DNA of 64,000 nt from Thermoplasmatota archaeon (GTDB taxonomy: Archaea > Thermoplasmatota > Thermoplasmata > UBA10834). Of this stretch, positions 7,161 through 15,630 are shown piece after piece. The stretch spans positions 248,001 to 312,000 of the forward strand of contig JAHIRF010000005.1 of assembly GCA_018818785.1 (NCBI GenBank). The letters run 5' to 3'. The notes under the pieces are model-generated. The model searched no databases. It was given only the letters and a program-made list of their open reading frames with translations, and had not been told where the DNA came from. How positions within the stretch are numbered: the stretch's first letter is position 1; each line of letters begins with the position of its first letter. Position numbers and translations under genes: made by a program.

Positions 7161-8798
7161 ATGGATCATGGTGCCAGGGACAGCAGCCTTAACAGTGGAC
7201 AGGGATTTTACGGAAGCAACTACAGGGGAACGCAACATCGGGTGGCCAAGTCTAAGAAGGTCGATCATCAGAGGCCAATGAACCGCAGATTTGTACAGAA
7301 ACGATTCGTTGTGGCATTCGTATCTCTCGGAATTGTCGCATCGATGGCCCTTCTCGCCCTGAACGGTATTCACATTCCCTCATTCGGCAAGGCACCTTCT
7401 GTGCCTGACTCTGACGAACCGGTGTATTCTTTCGACTGGCCAGTCGACTACCTCAACGGCACCGTGACACCGATTGTCACTATCCATTCCGATTTCTCGA
7501 CCTATGATGGGACTGATGTAGCTGTCCAAGGAAATGTGACGGCAGCCCCTGACGAATATGACAATGGCTGCTTCTTCATACAGGATTCTACTGGTGGGCT
7601 CATGGTGCAGACAGGAGGTTCGGGATTCACATTCAACCTCAACAGAGGCGATTATGTGAGGCTGTATGGAACCGTAGCAGAGACCGTCCAGGGCATGCAC
7701 ATGATACAGGACGCTCAGAGCTATTGGTTGATGGGTACAGGCAGCACCGTCGAGACGGAGCACATGTACAATTCCTCGCTCGTGGCTGCGTCGGACCAGG
7801 GAAGGCTCATCAAGATGAACGGGTACCTGACCAATTTCATCTACGACAACACCTCCCATACCACTCCTGATTGGGAGAAGATTTCCTGCACATCTACCCT
7901 ATGGATGTACGGCCGTTACTTCACCGTGCAGGCGACTAACATCACCCTCTCGGACTATGCAGGGTTCGCGATGGTCACCGGTGTGATGTTCTACGATGGC
8001 GGATCCTATGCTCTATCCCCACGGTCAGTTTCTGATATCGAGCAGGGAAACGGTCCTCTGAATTCTCCATATCCCGATGGTGACATCAGTGATTGGACAT
8101 CATCCGAGACTGCCATACTCGATTCGGATGGCGATTCCAATAGCCCTGGAAACGAGATTGTATGCCTCTATGTATCTTGGGATGCAGATTTCTTCTATGT
8201 GGCATTGGATTACATCATCAACACCGGCTATGCGGCCATCGTTTATGTCGATGCAATTCCGAATTTTGGAGCCGATAATGTATCGACCCTTCCCTCATGG
8301 CCTAGACACCTTGCATTCATGGACGGTGATTTCGACGCGGATCTCATGATATGCAGATATGAGGATTCCACGGTCGGAATATGGCGGATCTTAAGCAATG
8401 CCGCTGTGATTGATATCGCTATTTCCTGCATGCCTACCGCCTCTGGTGCCGCTGATGGAAGCGGTGCCACAATCGAAGTCGGCATCCCATGGAACATCCT
8501 CACCGGACAAGATCCTGGCAGAGTGCTACCTGGCAACATCATTAGAATGGGGGCGGTGATCACTGGTGGGGACAACACCAATGTGTGGGACTGCGCACCT
8601 GATTCCCTGCTCTATACCATGTGGTATGATTGGGCCAAGATGTACAATTTCTACGATTTCTGCATCGATTGCGATCTTGACGGTTACCCTGATGATTACA
8701 GCTCGGGATTCGCGATACCTGAGTTCTCCATACTGATAGTCGTACCGATGATGGTCGCTGTCATGTTGGTCGTCCGCGCTAGAAGGAAGAAGACCTAG
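7161..8798 (+). CDS. Cell-surface protein with OB-like and DOMON/CBM9-like domains and IPEFS C-terminal anchor
   Basis: Up to 545 residues. A membrane segment (VVAFVSLGIVASMALLALNG) follows basic residues; the ATG at 7278 with GAGG before it gives a better signal anchor than the ATG at 7161. Next comes a beta-rich region (DVAVQGNVTAAPDEYDNGCF, FIQDSTGGLMVQTG) like the OB-type bind-outer-fold of secreted nucleases, and then DGDISDW followed by VSWDADFFYVALDY, which resembles DOMON/CBM9-type ligand-binding domains. The end is FAIPEFSILIVVPMMVAVML then RARRKK: a motif, hydrophobic stretch and basic tail as in PEF-CTERM/archaeosortase substrates. Ligand unknown. No archaeosortase gene is visible here. 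Confidence 0.75.
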   Translation: MDHGARDSSLNSGQGFYGSNYRGTQHRVAKSKKVDHQRPMNRRFVQKRFVVAFVSLGIVASMALLALNGIHIPSFGKAPSVPDSDEPVYSFDWPVDYLNGTVTPIVTIHSDFSTYDGTDVAVQGNVTAAPDEYDNGCFFIQDSTGGLMVQTGGSGFTFNLNRGDYVRLYGTVAETVQGMHMIQDAQSYWLMGTGSTVETEHMYNSSLVAASDQGRLIKMNGYLTNFIYDNTSHTTPDWEKISCTSTLWMYGRYFTVQATNITLSDYAGFAMVTGVMFYDGGSYALSPRSVSDIEQGNGPLNSPYPDGDISDWTSSETAILDSDGDSNSPGNEIVCLYVSWDADFFYVALDYIINTGYAAIVYVDAIPNFGADNVSTLPSWPRHLAFMDGDFDADLMICRYEDSTVGIWRILSNAAVIDIAISCMPTASGAADGSGATIEVGIPWNILTGQDPGRVLPGNIIRMGAVITGGDNTNVWDCAPDSLLYTMWYDWAKMYNFYDFCIDCDLDGYPDDYSSGFAIPEFSILIVVPMMVAVMLVVRARRKKT

Positions 8799-8831
8799 AT
8801 TTGAAATAGTAATGGCCTGATTGAGAATACG

Positions 8832-10094
8832 TTGACTGGAAGGACGATTGCGGAGAAAATCATCGGCAAGTCGGCGGGCTATCCCGAAGCGAGGGAAGGA
8901 CAGATACTCGAAGCTTCTCCAGATTTGGTCATGTCCCACGAGAACACGTTCCTAGTGAACAAGTCCTTCTCGGAACTCGGCAAGGAGCGCCCTTGGGACC
9001 CTGAGAAGATAGTCATAGTCCTCGACCATCGAACACCAGCGAACACGACACAGACCGCGACGGTGCACTCGAAGATCCGAGGGATTGTGAAAGACTTCGG
9101 GATCAGCAAATTCTTCGATGCCGGGGAAGGGATATGTCATCAGCTTCTTGTGGAGAAGAGACTCGCACGTCCTGGCCAATTGATACTTGGCACGGACTCT
9201 CACACTATCACGGCGGGTGCGATCGGAGCTTTCGCCACGGGGATAGGCGCCACTGAGATGGCGGGCGTCTGGGCGACGGGCCGCGTATGGCTGAAGGTTC
9301 CACGGTCAATAATGATCAACATGTTCGGCACGATGCCGAAAGGAGTCTTCGCCAAAGATATCTCATTGTATCTCGCGGGAATAATGGGGCCATCAGGAGC
9401 GGAGTACAAGTGCATGGAGTTCACAGGAGAACTCATACCTTCTATGTCCATCTCAGGCAGGATGGTTCTCTGCAACATGTGCATGGAAATGGGCGCGGAG
9501 GGCGCGGTGATGCCGTGTGACGATGTCACTCGGGCATGGTACCAGGGTCACACGGATAGCGAGTTCGCTACGTTTTCTTCGGATGAGAATGCACGTTACG
9601 ACAATTGGATCGACATCGAAGTCGATGGCCTCACGCCGATGGTGTCCGGTCCTCACAAGGTGGAGGCCGTCAAGTCCGTGGAGAAGATGGAGGGCATAGT
9701 GATCGACCAGGCATTCATAGGTACTTGCACCAATGGACGACTCGAAGACCTCGAGGCGGCCGCGATGATCCTGAAAGGCCAGAAGGTCTCACCCAACTGC
9801 AGGTTGATAGTCGCTCCGGCTTCGAGGGATATCCTGACGGAAGCCGCTGACAGAGGATATGTGCAGAGCATACTGAAAGCGGGCGGAACTATTCTACCAC
9901 CTGGATGCGGACCATGTCTCGGATCTCACGGTGGAGTCCTCGGTCCGAAAGAGGTGTGCATATCATCGGGCAACAGGAACTTTCCAGGTCGGATGGGGTC
10001 CGATATTGCCGAGATATACCTCGCCAGTCCAGCTACCGTGGCTGCGAGCGCGATCGTCGGGAGGATAACCGATCCAAGGAACGTGATGCTATGA
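8832..10094 (+). CDS. leuC: 3-isopropylmalate / homoaconitate-type dehydratase, large subunit
   Basis: 420 residues, typical for the archaeal short LeuC/HacA. Family motifs: VLDHRTPANTTQTA, LGTDSHTITAGAIGAFATG, the three [4Fe-4S] ligands in GTCTNGR and PPGCGPCLGSHGG, and SSGNRNFPGRMG near the end. The enzyme isomerises a hydroxy-acid by dehydration and rehydration in leucine synthesis, or the homologous chain-elongation step for coenzyme B-like or lysine pathways. Sequence alone does not separate these. TTG start; the small subunit overlaps its stop by ATGA. Confidence 0.92.
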   Translation: MTGRTIAEKIIGKSAGYPEAREGQILEASPDLVMSHENTFLVNKSFSELGKERPWDPEKIVIVLDHRTPANTTQTATVHSKIRGIVKDFGISKFFDAGEGICHQLLVEKRLARPGQLILGTDSHTITAGAIGAFATGIGATEMAGVWATGRVWLKVPRSIMINMFGTMPKGVFAKDISLYLAGIMGPSGAEYKCMEFTGELIPSMSISGRMVLCNMCMEMGAEGAVMPCDDVTRAWYQGHTDSEFATFSSDENARYDNWIDIEVDGLTPMVSGPHKVEAVKSVEKMEGIVIDQAFIGTCTNGRLEDLEAAAMILKGQKVSPNCRLIVAPASRDILTEAADRGYVQSILKAGGTILPPGCGPCLGSHGGVLGPKEVCISSGNRNFPGRMGSDIAEIYLASPATVAASAIVGRITDPRNVML

Positions 10095-10594
10095 ATGTAA
10101 ATGGTAGAATATGGCTGTTCGGTGATGATGTGAACACCGACCTGATAATCCCTGGCCGATATCTGGATAATTACGATCCTTCCCATCTTGCTGCGCACGC
10201 GATGGAGGGTGCCAACAAGGAGTTCGCATCGAAAGTGTCTCCTGGAGATATCGTCATAGCGGGCCGCAATTTCGGATGCGGTTCGAGCAGGGAGCAAGCG
10301 GTGACCGCCTTGAAACAATCGGGCGTGTCAGCAGTGATCGCGAGGTCATTCGCGAGGATTTTTTACAGGAACGCGATCAACCTCGGCCTTTACGTGCTAG
10401 AATGTGATGATGCAGATAGCGTATTCTCGGACGGTGAGACTGCTATGTTGGACATCGATGCTCACACGATGTGTTCAGATGACGGGTCTCGACGCGTGAA
10501 CCTCACAGAGATCCCGAACCACGCCAAGAAGATCATCGACTCCGGGGGACTCATACCTCATCTGAAGTCGCAGATCGGCAAGAGGGATCATTGA
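10091..10594 (+). CDS. leuD: 3-isopropylmalate / homoaconitate-type dehydratase, small subunit
   Basis: 167 residues from the ATG that overlaps the leuC stop (ATGA). Contains DDVNTDLIIPGRYLDNYDP, NFGCGSSREQA and ARIFYRNAINLGL, the swivelling-domain signature. The substrate-recognition loop after IPGRYL reads DNYD. Archaeal isopropylmalate and homoaconitate enzymes usually have YLRT, YLVM or similar here, so specificity cannot be assigned. Earlier start codons exist in frame but lie inside leuC. Forms a heterodimer with the large subunit in the cytoplasm. Confidence 0.92.
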   Translation: MNVNGRIWLFGDDVNTDLIIPGRYLDNYDPSHLAAHAMEGANKEFASKVSPGDIVIAGRNFGCGSSREQAVTALKQSGVSAVIARSFARIFYRNAINLGLYVLECDDADSVFSDGETAMLDIDAHTMCSDDGSRRVNLTEIPNHAKKIIDSGGLIPHLKSQIGKRDH

Positions 10595-10656
10595 CGATTA
10601 AAACGAACCAGAACGGTGGAATCATATTCCTCATTTAGCCCGATATCCTTATCGCA

Positions 10657-10761
10657 ATGGCAGATTTCGTGGTCGAGGACGCTTTCGGATATCTCGGACT
10701 AGCTATACTGTTATTCATAATCGTCTATGTGATCTTGCGCCTTCTGACGCATCGGCACTGA
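10657..10761 (+). CDS. Candidate 34-residue single-pass membrane microprotein
   Basis: ATG to TGA gives a 34-residue peptide: an acidic start (MADFVVEDAF), a single hydrophobic helix (YLGLAILLFIIVYVILRLL) and a basic THRH end, the usual charge arrangement of a small inner-membrane protein. A TATA-like stretch lies just upstream and there is no ribosome-binding site, so a leaderless transcript is possible. It fills the gap between leuD and tRNA-Arg. No homolog is recognised; it could be a chance frame, but a clean 20-residue hydrophobic run flanked by opposite charges is unlikely by accident. Confidence 0.45.
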   Translation: MADFVVEDAFGYLGLAILLFIIVYVILRLLTHRH

Positions 10762-10811
10762 CACTCCCGCCCTGCAAAGGCTATTATATGCTAGACTAAT
10801 CACTGCATTGC

Positions 10812-10888
10812 GGGCCCGTGGGGTAGTTAGGATATCCTTCTGGCCTTCGAAGCCGGTGACGTGGGTTCAAATCCCACCGGGCCCGCCA
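10812..10888 (+). tRNA. tRNA-Arg (anticodon UCG), CCA encoded
   Basis: Acceptor stem GGGCCCG pairs with CGGGCCC, discriminator G, then an encoded CCA (10886-10888). Anticodon stem CTGGC/GCCGG encloses CTTCGAA, giving anticodon TCG. T arm GTGGG-TTCAAAT-CCCAC. No intron. A GC-rich possible hairpin (arms CGGGGG and CCCCCG, about 10928-10968) follows it. Confidence 0.95.
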
Positions 10889-11106
10889 TTAAACATAGCC
10901 AGTAAAATCTTCTCGGAGTTCAATTCCGGGGGTTTTTGCACTCGGACCTTTTGTAGGCCCCCCGAAAGCACGCAGTATTTCGTTATCCATAGAATTCAGA
11001 TTTGATTCTCAATGCTAGTATCTTGAGGTTGCTGAACAACAATGTATGGATAAGATTTATCTGCAACCATGGCTCTGTGACCCTTGTGTTTGAGGGTGGA
11101 TGATGA

Positions 11107-11772
11107 GTGGATGCTGAATGGCGTGGTCAGGTAGGATTTCTCCGCGGGACTAGGGCTGCAATTATTCTGACACCTGTAGCAATGATTCTATGCTTCCTAT
11201 CCACAACAATGCCTTGGTACAAGATTTCGTACTACAACGAAATCTCCATAGGCGATTCTACCCACATAGTCTCTAGGAGTTACACTTTCTACTGGGATTA
11301 TTACCATATCGATAGATTGGGTTCTATCGCCTACGAATCCACGCCAGTCGGCAGTCTAATGCATATCATGACGATTCTCATCCTTGTCTGGATGGTATTT
11401 AGCGTAGTCTACATCGCATCATGCGTTCTTGGTGCTCGAGCATTGATTCGAGGGATCATCGTTCAAGCCTGCTCCATTATTCCTGTCATATGCTATGCCG
11501 CTGGAATCGCTTCAGCGATTGCCGACTTACGGTATGATTTATACAATTTCTTCGTACCGCCCGACTTTTTCGGCTCGATATCTTTCCATCCCTATGATGG
11601 AAGCTCTCGTCACTGGGGGCCGATGTTGGGATGGTTTGTATTGGCCATTGCCTGCGTGATTCAAGTTGCAGTCATAACTAGACGAAACGCTCCCTTGATT
11701 GCAGCGATTCTCAATCAGAGGCGCATGCGAAAATATAATGTCCAGACTGGTGCTGAGAACGAAGGAGAATGA
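11107..11772 (+). CDS. Unknown four-helix membrane protein (221 aa)
   Basis: No family recognised. Hydrophobic segments at about residues 18-36, 85-107, 115-137 and 172-192, with a tyrosine-rich loop (YKISYYNEISIG then RSYTFYWDYYHID) between the first two that should face outside, and a basic cytoplasmic tail (LNQRRMRKYN). The GTG start follows GGATGATGA. Located at the start of a stretch of species-specific-looking membrane proteins, and followed 38 bases later by intergenic repeat copy A. It could be a small transport or sensing component; nothing in the sequence decides. Confidence 0.6.
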   Translation: MDAEWRGQVGFLRGTRAAIILTPVAMILCFLSTTMPWYKISYYNEISIGDSTHIVSRSYTFYWDYYHIDRLGSIAYESTPVGSLMHIMTILILVWMVFSVVYIASCVLGARALIRGIIVQACSIIPVICYAAGIASAIADLRYDLYNFFVPPDFFGSISFHPYDGSSRHWGPMLGWFVLAIACVIQVAVITRRNAPLIAAILNQRRMRKYNVQTGAENEGE

Positions 11773-11810
11773 TTCTGCGACACCCGCCAGGTTCACAATC
11801 ACTGAGAAAG

Positions 11811-11936
11811 GGTCATAGGGGCGGAAGAAAGAGAAAGGGGGTTGTGCCGAGTGAATCATCCCCCTCGATTGAACCTCCGCATCTGACTAATGGCATAGAA
11901 TGATGGCGATACCCCGCGGGTCCGCTAACATCCATA
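11811..11936. repeat. Intergenic repeat, copy A (about 126 bp)
   Basis: Aligns with 12751-12876 over about 126 bp. Row-by-row comparison shows near-identical blocks (GGTCATAGGG, CGGAAGAAA, GATTGAACCTC, ATGGCGATACCC, CCGCTA) separated by a diverged part around 11841-11860. Both copies lie on the same strand, each downstream of a membrane-protein gene, exactly 940 bp apart. No shared open frame explains it. Confidence 0.65.
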
Positions 11937-12115
11937 GCTAGTGATCAAGTCTCGCTTCTCATTCAGGTTTTCTTGCGTTTGGGTGTGCTATATCTTCAGA
12001 GTTCGACTCGAATCCGAAAGGCGGATGGTTTCTTCGAAGTTTGTGCCAACCTTTGATAACCGTATCATAAAGGACATACACCTAGGACCTTGGTCATGGA
12101 CAGAGAGGCACAAAG

Positions 12116-12487
12116 GTGCTGAGCGAGACTGTCAGAGACATAGACACTCTCGATGAGAAAGACCAAGGAAGTGAGGACATGAGGAAGGAGTTCGAGAGCG
12201 AGTTGGCCAGAGACATATCTGGACAGAAGAAGGAGCGGAAGATGTTGGGCAAGGCATGGATCACGCTGGCGCTAGGCGCGATCCTCATGGCTGGCAGCAC
12301 GTTGACCGTCGCGGCGCAATGGACTGGCGGCGAGAATGGCGCTGGCGTCGTTAACGGGGACCAAGATCAGATACGAGACCCAGAGTTGAACCCCGATTGC
12401 ACCTGCGATTGCGATGGGATTTGTGACAACGACGCTGACGGAGACGGGATCTGCGACAACAAAGAGGATTGCTCTTGCCAGAGCTGA
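12116..12487 (+). CDS. Single-pass protein with Ca-binding, Cys-rich exterior tail
   Basis: 123 residues. A charged N-terminal half (EFESELARDISGQKKERKM) is followed by one membrane helix (AWITLALGAILMAGSTLTVA) and an exterior tail that ends CTCDCDGICDNDADGDGICD then NKEDCSCQS. The DxDxDG-type repeats with paired cysteines resemble thrombospondin type-3 or EF-hand-like calcium loops. The GTG start has a GAGAGG box eight bases upstream. Likely a surface-exposed calcium-binding protein of unknown role. Position inside the accessory membrane-protein stretch suggests strain-level variation. Confidence 0.65.
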   Translation: MLSETVRDIDTLDEKDQGSEDMRKEFESELARDISGQKKERKMLGKAWITLALGAILMAGSTLTVAAQWTGGENGAGVVNGDQDQIRDPELNPDCTCDCDGICDNDADGDGICDNKEDCSCQS

Positions 12488-13035
12488 TCGCGCATCGTCT
12501 GATTCAGCCCCTCAAACTTGAGCGGGAAACCCTTTGTATGCCTGTCGGTCGAGTCATGGCCCGGCAGGCGACCACTTTTCATAGACTCTGAACCATCGCT
12601 CGCTCTTGGAGGATTGGGCAAGCGTCAATCACGCCTACTATGCATATACGAATCCCGCATAGACGGGTGAATCAAGGAAGTTTGCTCGCTCTGCGGAGGA
12701 GAGGTCACGAGTCAAGATTTCGCTAGATCAACCGGTTTCTTCTCGGAGGTGGTCATAGGGCCGGAAGAAATGGAATGGGTTCATGTTGAGTGCAAGACTT
12801 GCCCTTGATTGAACCTCTGCGCCGGACTGCTAGCATGCTGAAATGGCGATACCCACATGGCCCGCTACTAGACATGGTATGCAAATAGAATGATCGACCG
12901 ATGAGGACAGCTAAGACATCCCTTTCGTCCTAGTCTTCTTGAGTCGAACCACTCAATGATATCGCCCTCCCAAAGAGCGCGCAATCCTCATAGTAATATC
13001 CATATTGATGTAGTGGGATCGGGGATTCGGAGGAT
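12488..13035. other. Non-coding stretch holding repeat copy B
   Basis: No convincing gene in 548 bases. It contains repeat copy B (12751-12876). Around 12600-12655 a short frame reads LEDWASVNHAYYAYTNPA before a stop, with no start or length to support it; it could be a remnant of a lost gene. The rest shows only short frames. Confidence 0.5.
12751..12876. repeat. Intergenic repeat, copy B (about 126 bp)
   Basis: Partner of 11811-11936, same orientation, roughly two thirds identical overall with long conserved blocks. Begins GGTCATAGGGCCGGAAGAAA. It lies downstream of the gene at 12116-12487 and upstream of that at 13036. Could be a structured RNA, a relic of a small mobile element, or duplicated 3' flanking DNA. 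Confidence 0.65.
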
Positions 13036-13680
13036 ATGGAGTTGAATTCTCAAGATCCCGATGGTACTCAAAGCACCCCCGTGAGATATGGGCGTATGGT
13101 GGAGGTTCCAGAATCAGAGCTACGGCAGCTTCGATCAGTGCCGAAACCACGACCAAAGCGAACGAAAACAATACTCACTCTCTTGATCGTCATTGTCGCG
13201 GTCGTGGCCGTGACCGCCGTAGCATACGTATATGTTCTGCCCACTGATGGAAACACTCCAGAGGAAGTATTTCTGGCAATAATCGATGCGATAAATGATG
13301 ACGATGATGAGATGCTGATCGGATGCTCGGTCGCGTGCTTCGCAGATGACACCGTGAAGGAGAATGCGCTTACGGAGTTGGAGATCGAACTCTGGCCGTT
13401 CACAGCTTGGTCCGCCATTCTTCAATCCTACGAATTATTGTCCGGTGACGAATCGCCGTACTTGCAGCAGACGCTCAGCGAGCTCGTTGACTATAATGAG
13501 AGGACATATTCTGTAGAGGTCCTGGACTACTGCATAATCATCGCGCAATATACAGCCTCCATCGATGGCCAATCATTCGATGAGGAGCAGCCATTACCAT
13601 TCGTGAAGATAGATGCAAACTGGTATCTGGGATTGATTCCGATTCCAGAAGGCGAAGGGACGGTGACGCTTTCAGAATGA
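13036..13680 (+). CDS. Single-pass exported protein, NTF2/DUF4878-like exterior domain
   Basis: 214 residues. A basic, proline-rich cytoplasmic start (PKPRPKRTK) precedes one helix (ILTLLIVIVAVVAVTAVAYV). The outside part begins NTPEEVFLAIIDAINDDDDE, a pattern seen at the start of DUF4878/NTF2-like lipoprotein domains, and continues to PFVKIDANWYLGL, where that fold normally ends. Two cysteines (IGCSVACF) could form a disulfide. The assignment to the NTF2-like group is tentative. Function unknown; it belongs to the accessory surface-protein stretch. Confidence 0.6.
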   Translation: MELNSQDPDGTQSTPVRYGRMVEVPESELRQLRSVPKPRPKRTKTILTLLIVIVAVVAVTAVAYVYVLPTDGNTPEEVFLAIIDAINDDDDEMLIGCSVACFADDTVKENALTELEIELWPFTAWSAILQSYELLSGDESPYLQQTLSELVDYNERTYSVEVLDYCIIIAQYTASIDGQSFDEEQPLPFVKIDANWYLGLIPIPEGEGTVTLSE

Positions 13681-13943
13681 GTTGTTGATCGAATCAGCGG
13701 ACATACTCCACGATCATCAACTTCGTCTGAGATGCCTTTCAGCGAACCATGACCTGAGGGGCTCCTGGAGCACCCATCTCCTTGCTCGAAGTCTGTTCAC
13801 TCGGCGTCATACTCTGAGGGTAATGCGCTAACCTGGTCATCTGATTTTCCCGTGCCGATTTTTTAGAGCTAACTCTGATGGAATGATTGATATTCTGCCT
13901 CTATGATTGAGTACAAGTGTAACATGGGTCTGGATGGGACTAA

Positions 13944-15119
13944 ATGGACGATGAGCCACATTTGCCAACGCGCCAAATGAGAGCGGATATGATATTGAGA
14001 ATCTACATCGCCTCGATAGCTGCGATAGGCGGCATCACTGCATTCTCATCTTCCGTGTTAGCGTACCCAGCGAATATGCCTCAGGAGACATCGGTGTTCA
14101 TATTTCAGATATTGATCGTGCTCGCAATCATTTTCCCGATCAACCTTCTTCTCTATTCGGCATTGCTACGTGTTCTATCTCTTACAGTTGGCGACTCCAT
14201 CGGAAGACTTCCAGGCCGCGCGCGGCAATTCGCATGGTCAATCGTCCTGACCGTGCTGATTTCCAGCTCCCTAGTTGCATTGGTCTACACCTGGTTGTCG
14301 ATATCCTGGTATGACCTGTACGGACCGGCTGACGATGGATTGCGAATATTCTATGCGCTGATCGCCTCTGCAATGATCTTCATAGCCTACCTCGTGCCGA
14401 CCCATTTCCTCGTCGGTCTCAAAAAGAGGATCAACGTGATTATAGCTGGAGTCATTGCGCTCATTAACCCGATATTGTGGTACTTGATGGATACGGACGC
14501 ATTGGACTGGGGAACATTGATAAGTTACTCATTCCTGGCAATATTCCTAGATATTCTATTGATAGCATTCCTGGTAATCTGGCATGAGCAGAGATACCTC
14601 TCTGATCCTTCACGAGCGGAATATTCACCGCGGATCATATTCCGGGCCTCGATTTCATACTTCGGCGTTCTAGCGGTCGTACTCATCCTGATGTTTGCGA
14701 TGTTGATCAACGATGATGATGAGCACTATTCTTCAACTCCAACGACTCAGCTAACAAGAGCGCTTCTGGATACAGAAGATGGATGGAAATTCACGCTCTC
14801 TGCAGTATCTATTGATACGCGTTGGACGGAAATAGATATTCTGATATCTGATGGAACATACAGCGATGACTGGACCAACATCAGCACAAAAGATCTAGAT
14901 GATGGTTCATTCACTACCAAGAACTACGGGGCCGCCTCATTGAACACTCTCACAGTGTTCATGAACATGACCGATATTTCGGGCAACGGATATGTGAACC
15001 AGGGCGATTACTTCGCCCTGACAGCGAACGCATTTGCCAATACAACTACCTACACGGTGATTTTGATATACGCTCCGACGGCCAGCGAGATGGCCCGTAT
15101 GACGTTCAGTGGCCCCTGA
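13944..15119 (+). CDS. Polytopic membrane protein with archaeal pilin-like exterior domain
   Basis: 391 residues. About six or seven membrane helices fill residues 15-260 (for example ILIVLAIIFPINLLLYSALL and SYFGVLAVVLILMFAMLI). The C-terminal 120 residues are exterior and beta-rich: DGWKFTLSAVSIDTRW, LTVFMNMTDISGNGYVNQGD, YTVILIYAPT. The GNGYVNQGDYF pattern resembles the conserved loop of archaeal type IV pilin and archaellin-like domains. I know no named family with this fusion. It could present a pilin-like domain on the outer face of the membrane. Expression signals are weak. Confidence 0.6.
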   Translation: MDDEPHLPTRQMRADMILRIYIASIAAIGGITAFSSSVLAYPANMPQETSVFIFQILIVLAIIFPINLLLYSALLRVLSLTVGDSIGRLPGRARQFAWSIVLTVLISSSLVALVYTWLSISWYDLYGPADDGLRIFYALIASAMIFIAYLVPTHFLVGLKKRINVIIAGVIALINPILWYLMDTDALDWGTLISYSFLAIFLDILLIAFLVIWHEQRYLSDPSRAEYSPRIIFRASISYFGVLAVVLILMFAMLINDDDEHYSSTPTTQLTRALLDTEDGWKFTLSAVSIDTRWTEIDILISDGTYSDDWTNISTKDLDDGSFTTKNYGAASLNTLTVFMNMTDISGNGYVNQGDYFALTANAFANTTTYTVILIYAPTASEMARMTFSGP

Positions 15120-15630
15120 TGCGGTCCGGACTCCCAGTTCAGGTCCTCTGAAAAGACTCGTGTTCGACCATGGTGAAACGGTCGTTTCTTCTTGACAACT
15201 GTGAGAATTCTTCAACCAACTAATGTCCTACTTCGCCTTCGCACGATTCGTTGCTTCATGGCAGATCGAGCTGATATGTCGATACCTGCATCAAGTGTTG
15301 TCAACGATGATTCTTGGGGCTTGTAAGATTCCGCACGTTAAGGTCCAGAGCCGCCTACGACTTCACGAGTCTTCGCTCGGGACGTGTTCATCCGCATGGC
15401 TGTGTCAGTGGTGGTTGAGCATCATGCCGTGGTGGTAGGAGTCCCGCTCTATGGGTACTCAGCCGGTGCGAATGCGTGGCAATCTCTCCAACTGAGTGCC
15501 TATGATCTCGCTTATGCATTGATGATGAAAAAGGATGAAAAGAGGCCGGCTCTTCTCTCTGAAATATCTCCGCTGATAACCGTTGCATCGATAGTCCGTA
15601 TCCTTTCAATCACCGCCAGTATCTGAATGA
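15120..15630. other. Gap without a convincing gene
   Basis: About 510 bases between the pilin-like membrane protein and the end of the ABC permease. Two short plus-strand frames (15223-15438 and 15384-15626) lack ribosome-binding sites and family similarity. They overlap each other and may be decayed coding sequence. Confidence 0.5.

Noticed and set aside
10920-10970. CGGGGG/CCCCCG hairpin after tRNA-Arg
   Set aside because: Loop is long and stem short; could be a tRNA processing or termination signal but is weak evidence.
11941-12156. 71-codon frame before the calcium-tail protein
   Set aside because: No ribosome-binding site, overlaps the start of the supported gene in another frame, and no family similarity.
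12600-12655. Short frame reading WASVNHAYYAYTNPA
   Set aside because: Too short, no start, and no second segment that would make a recognisable broken gene.
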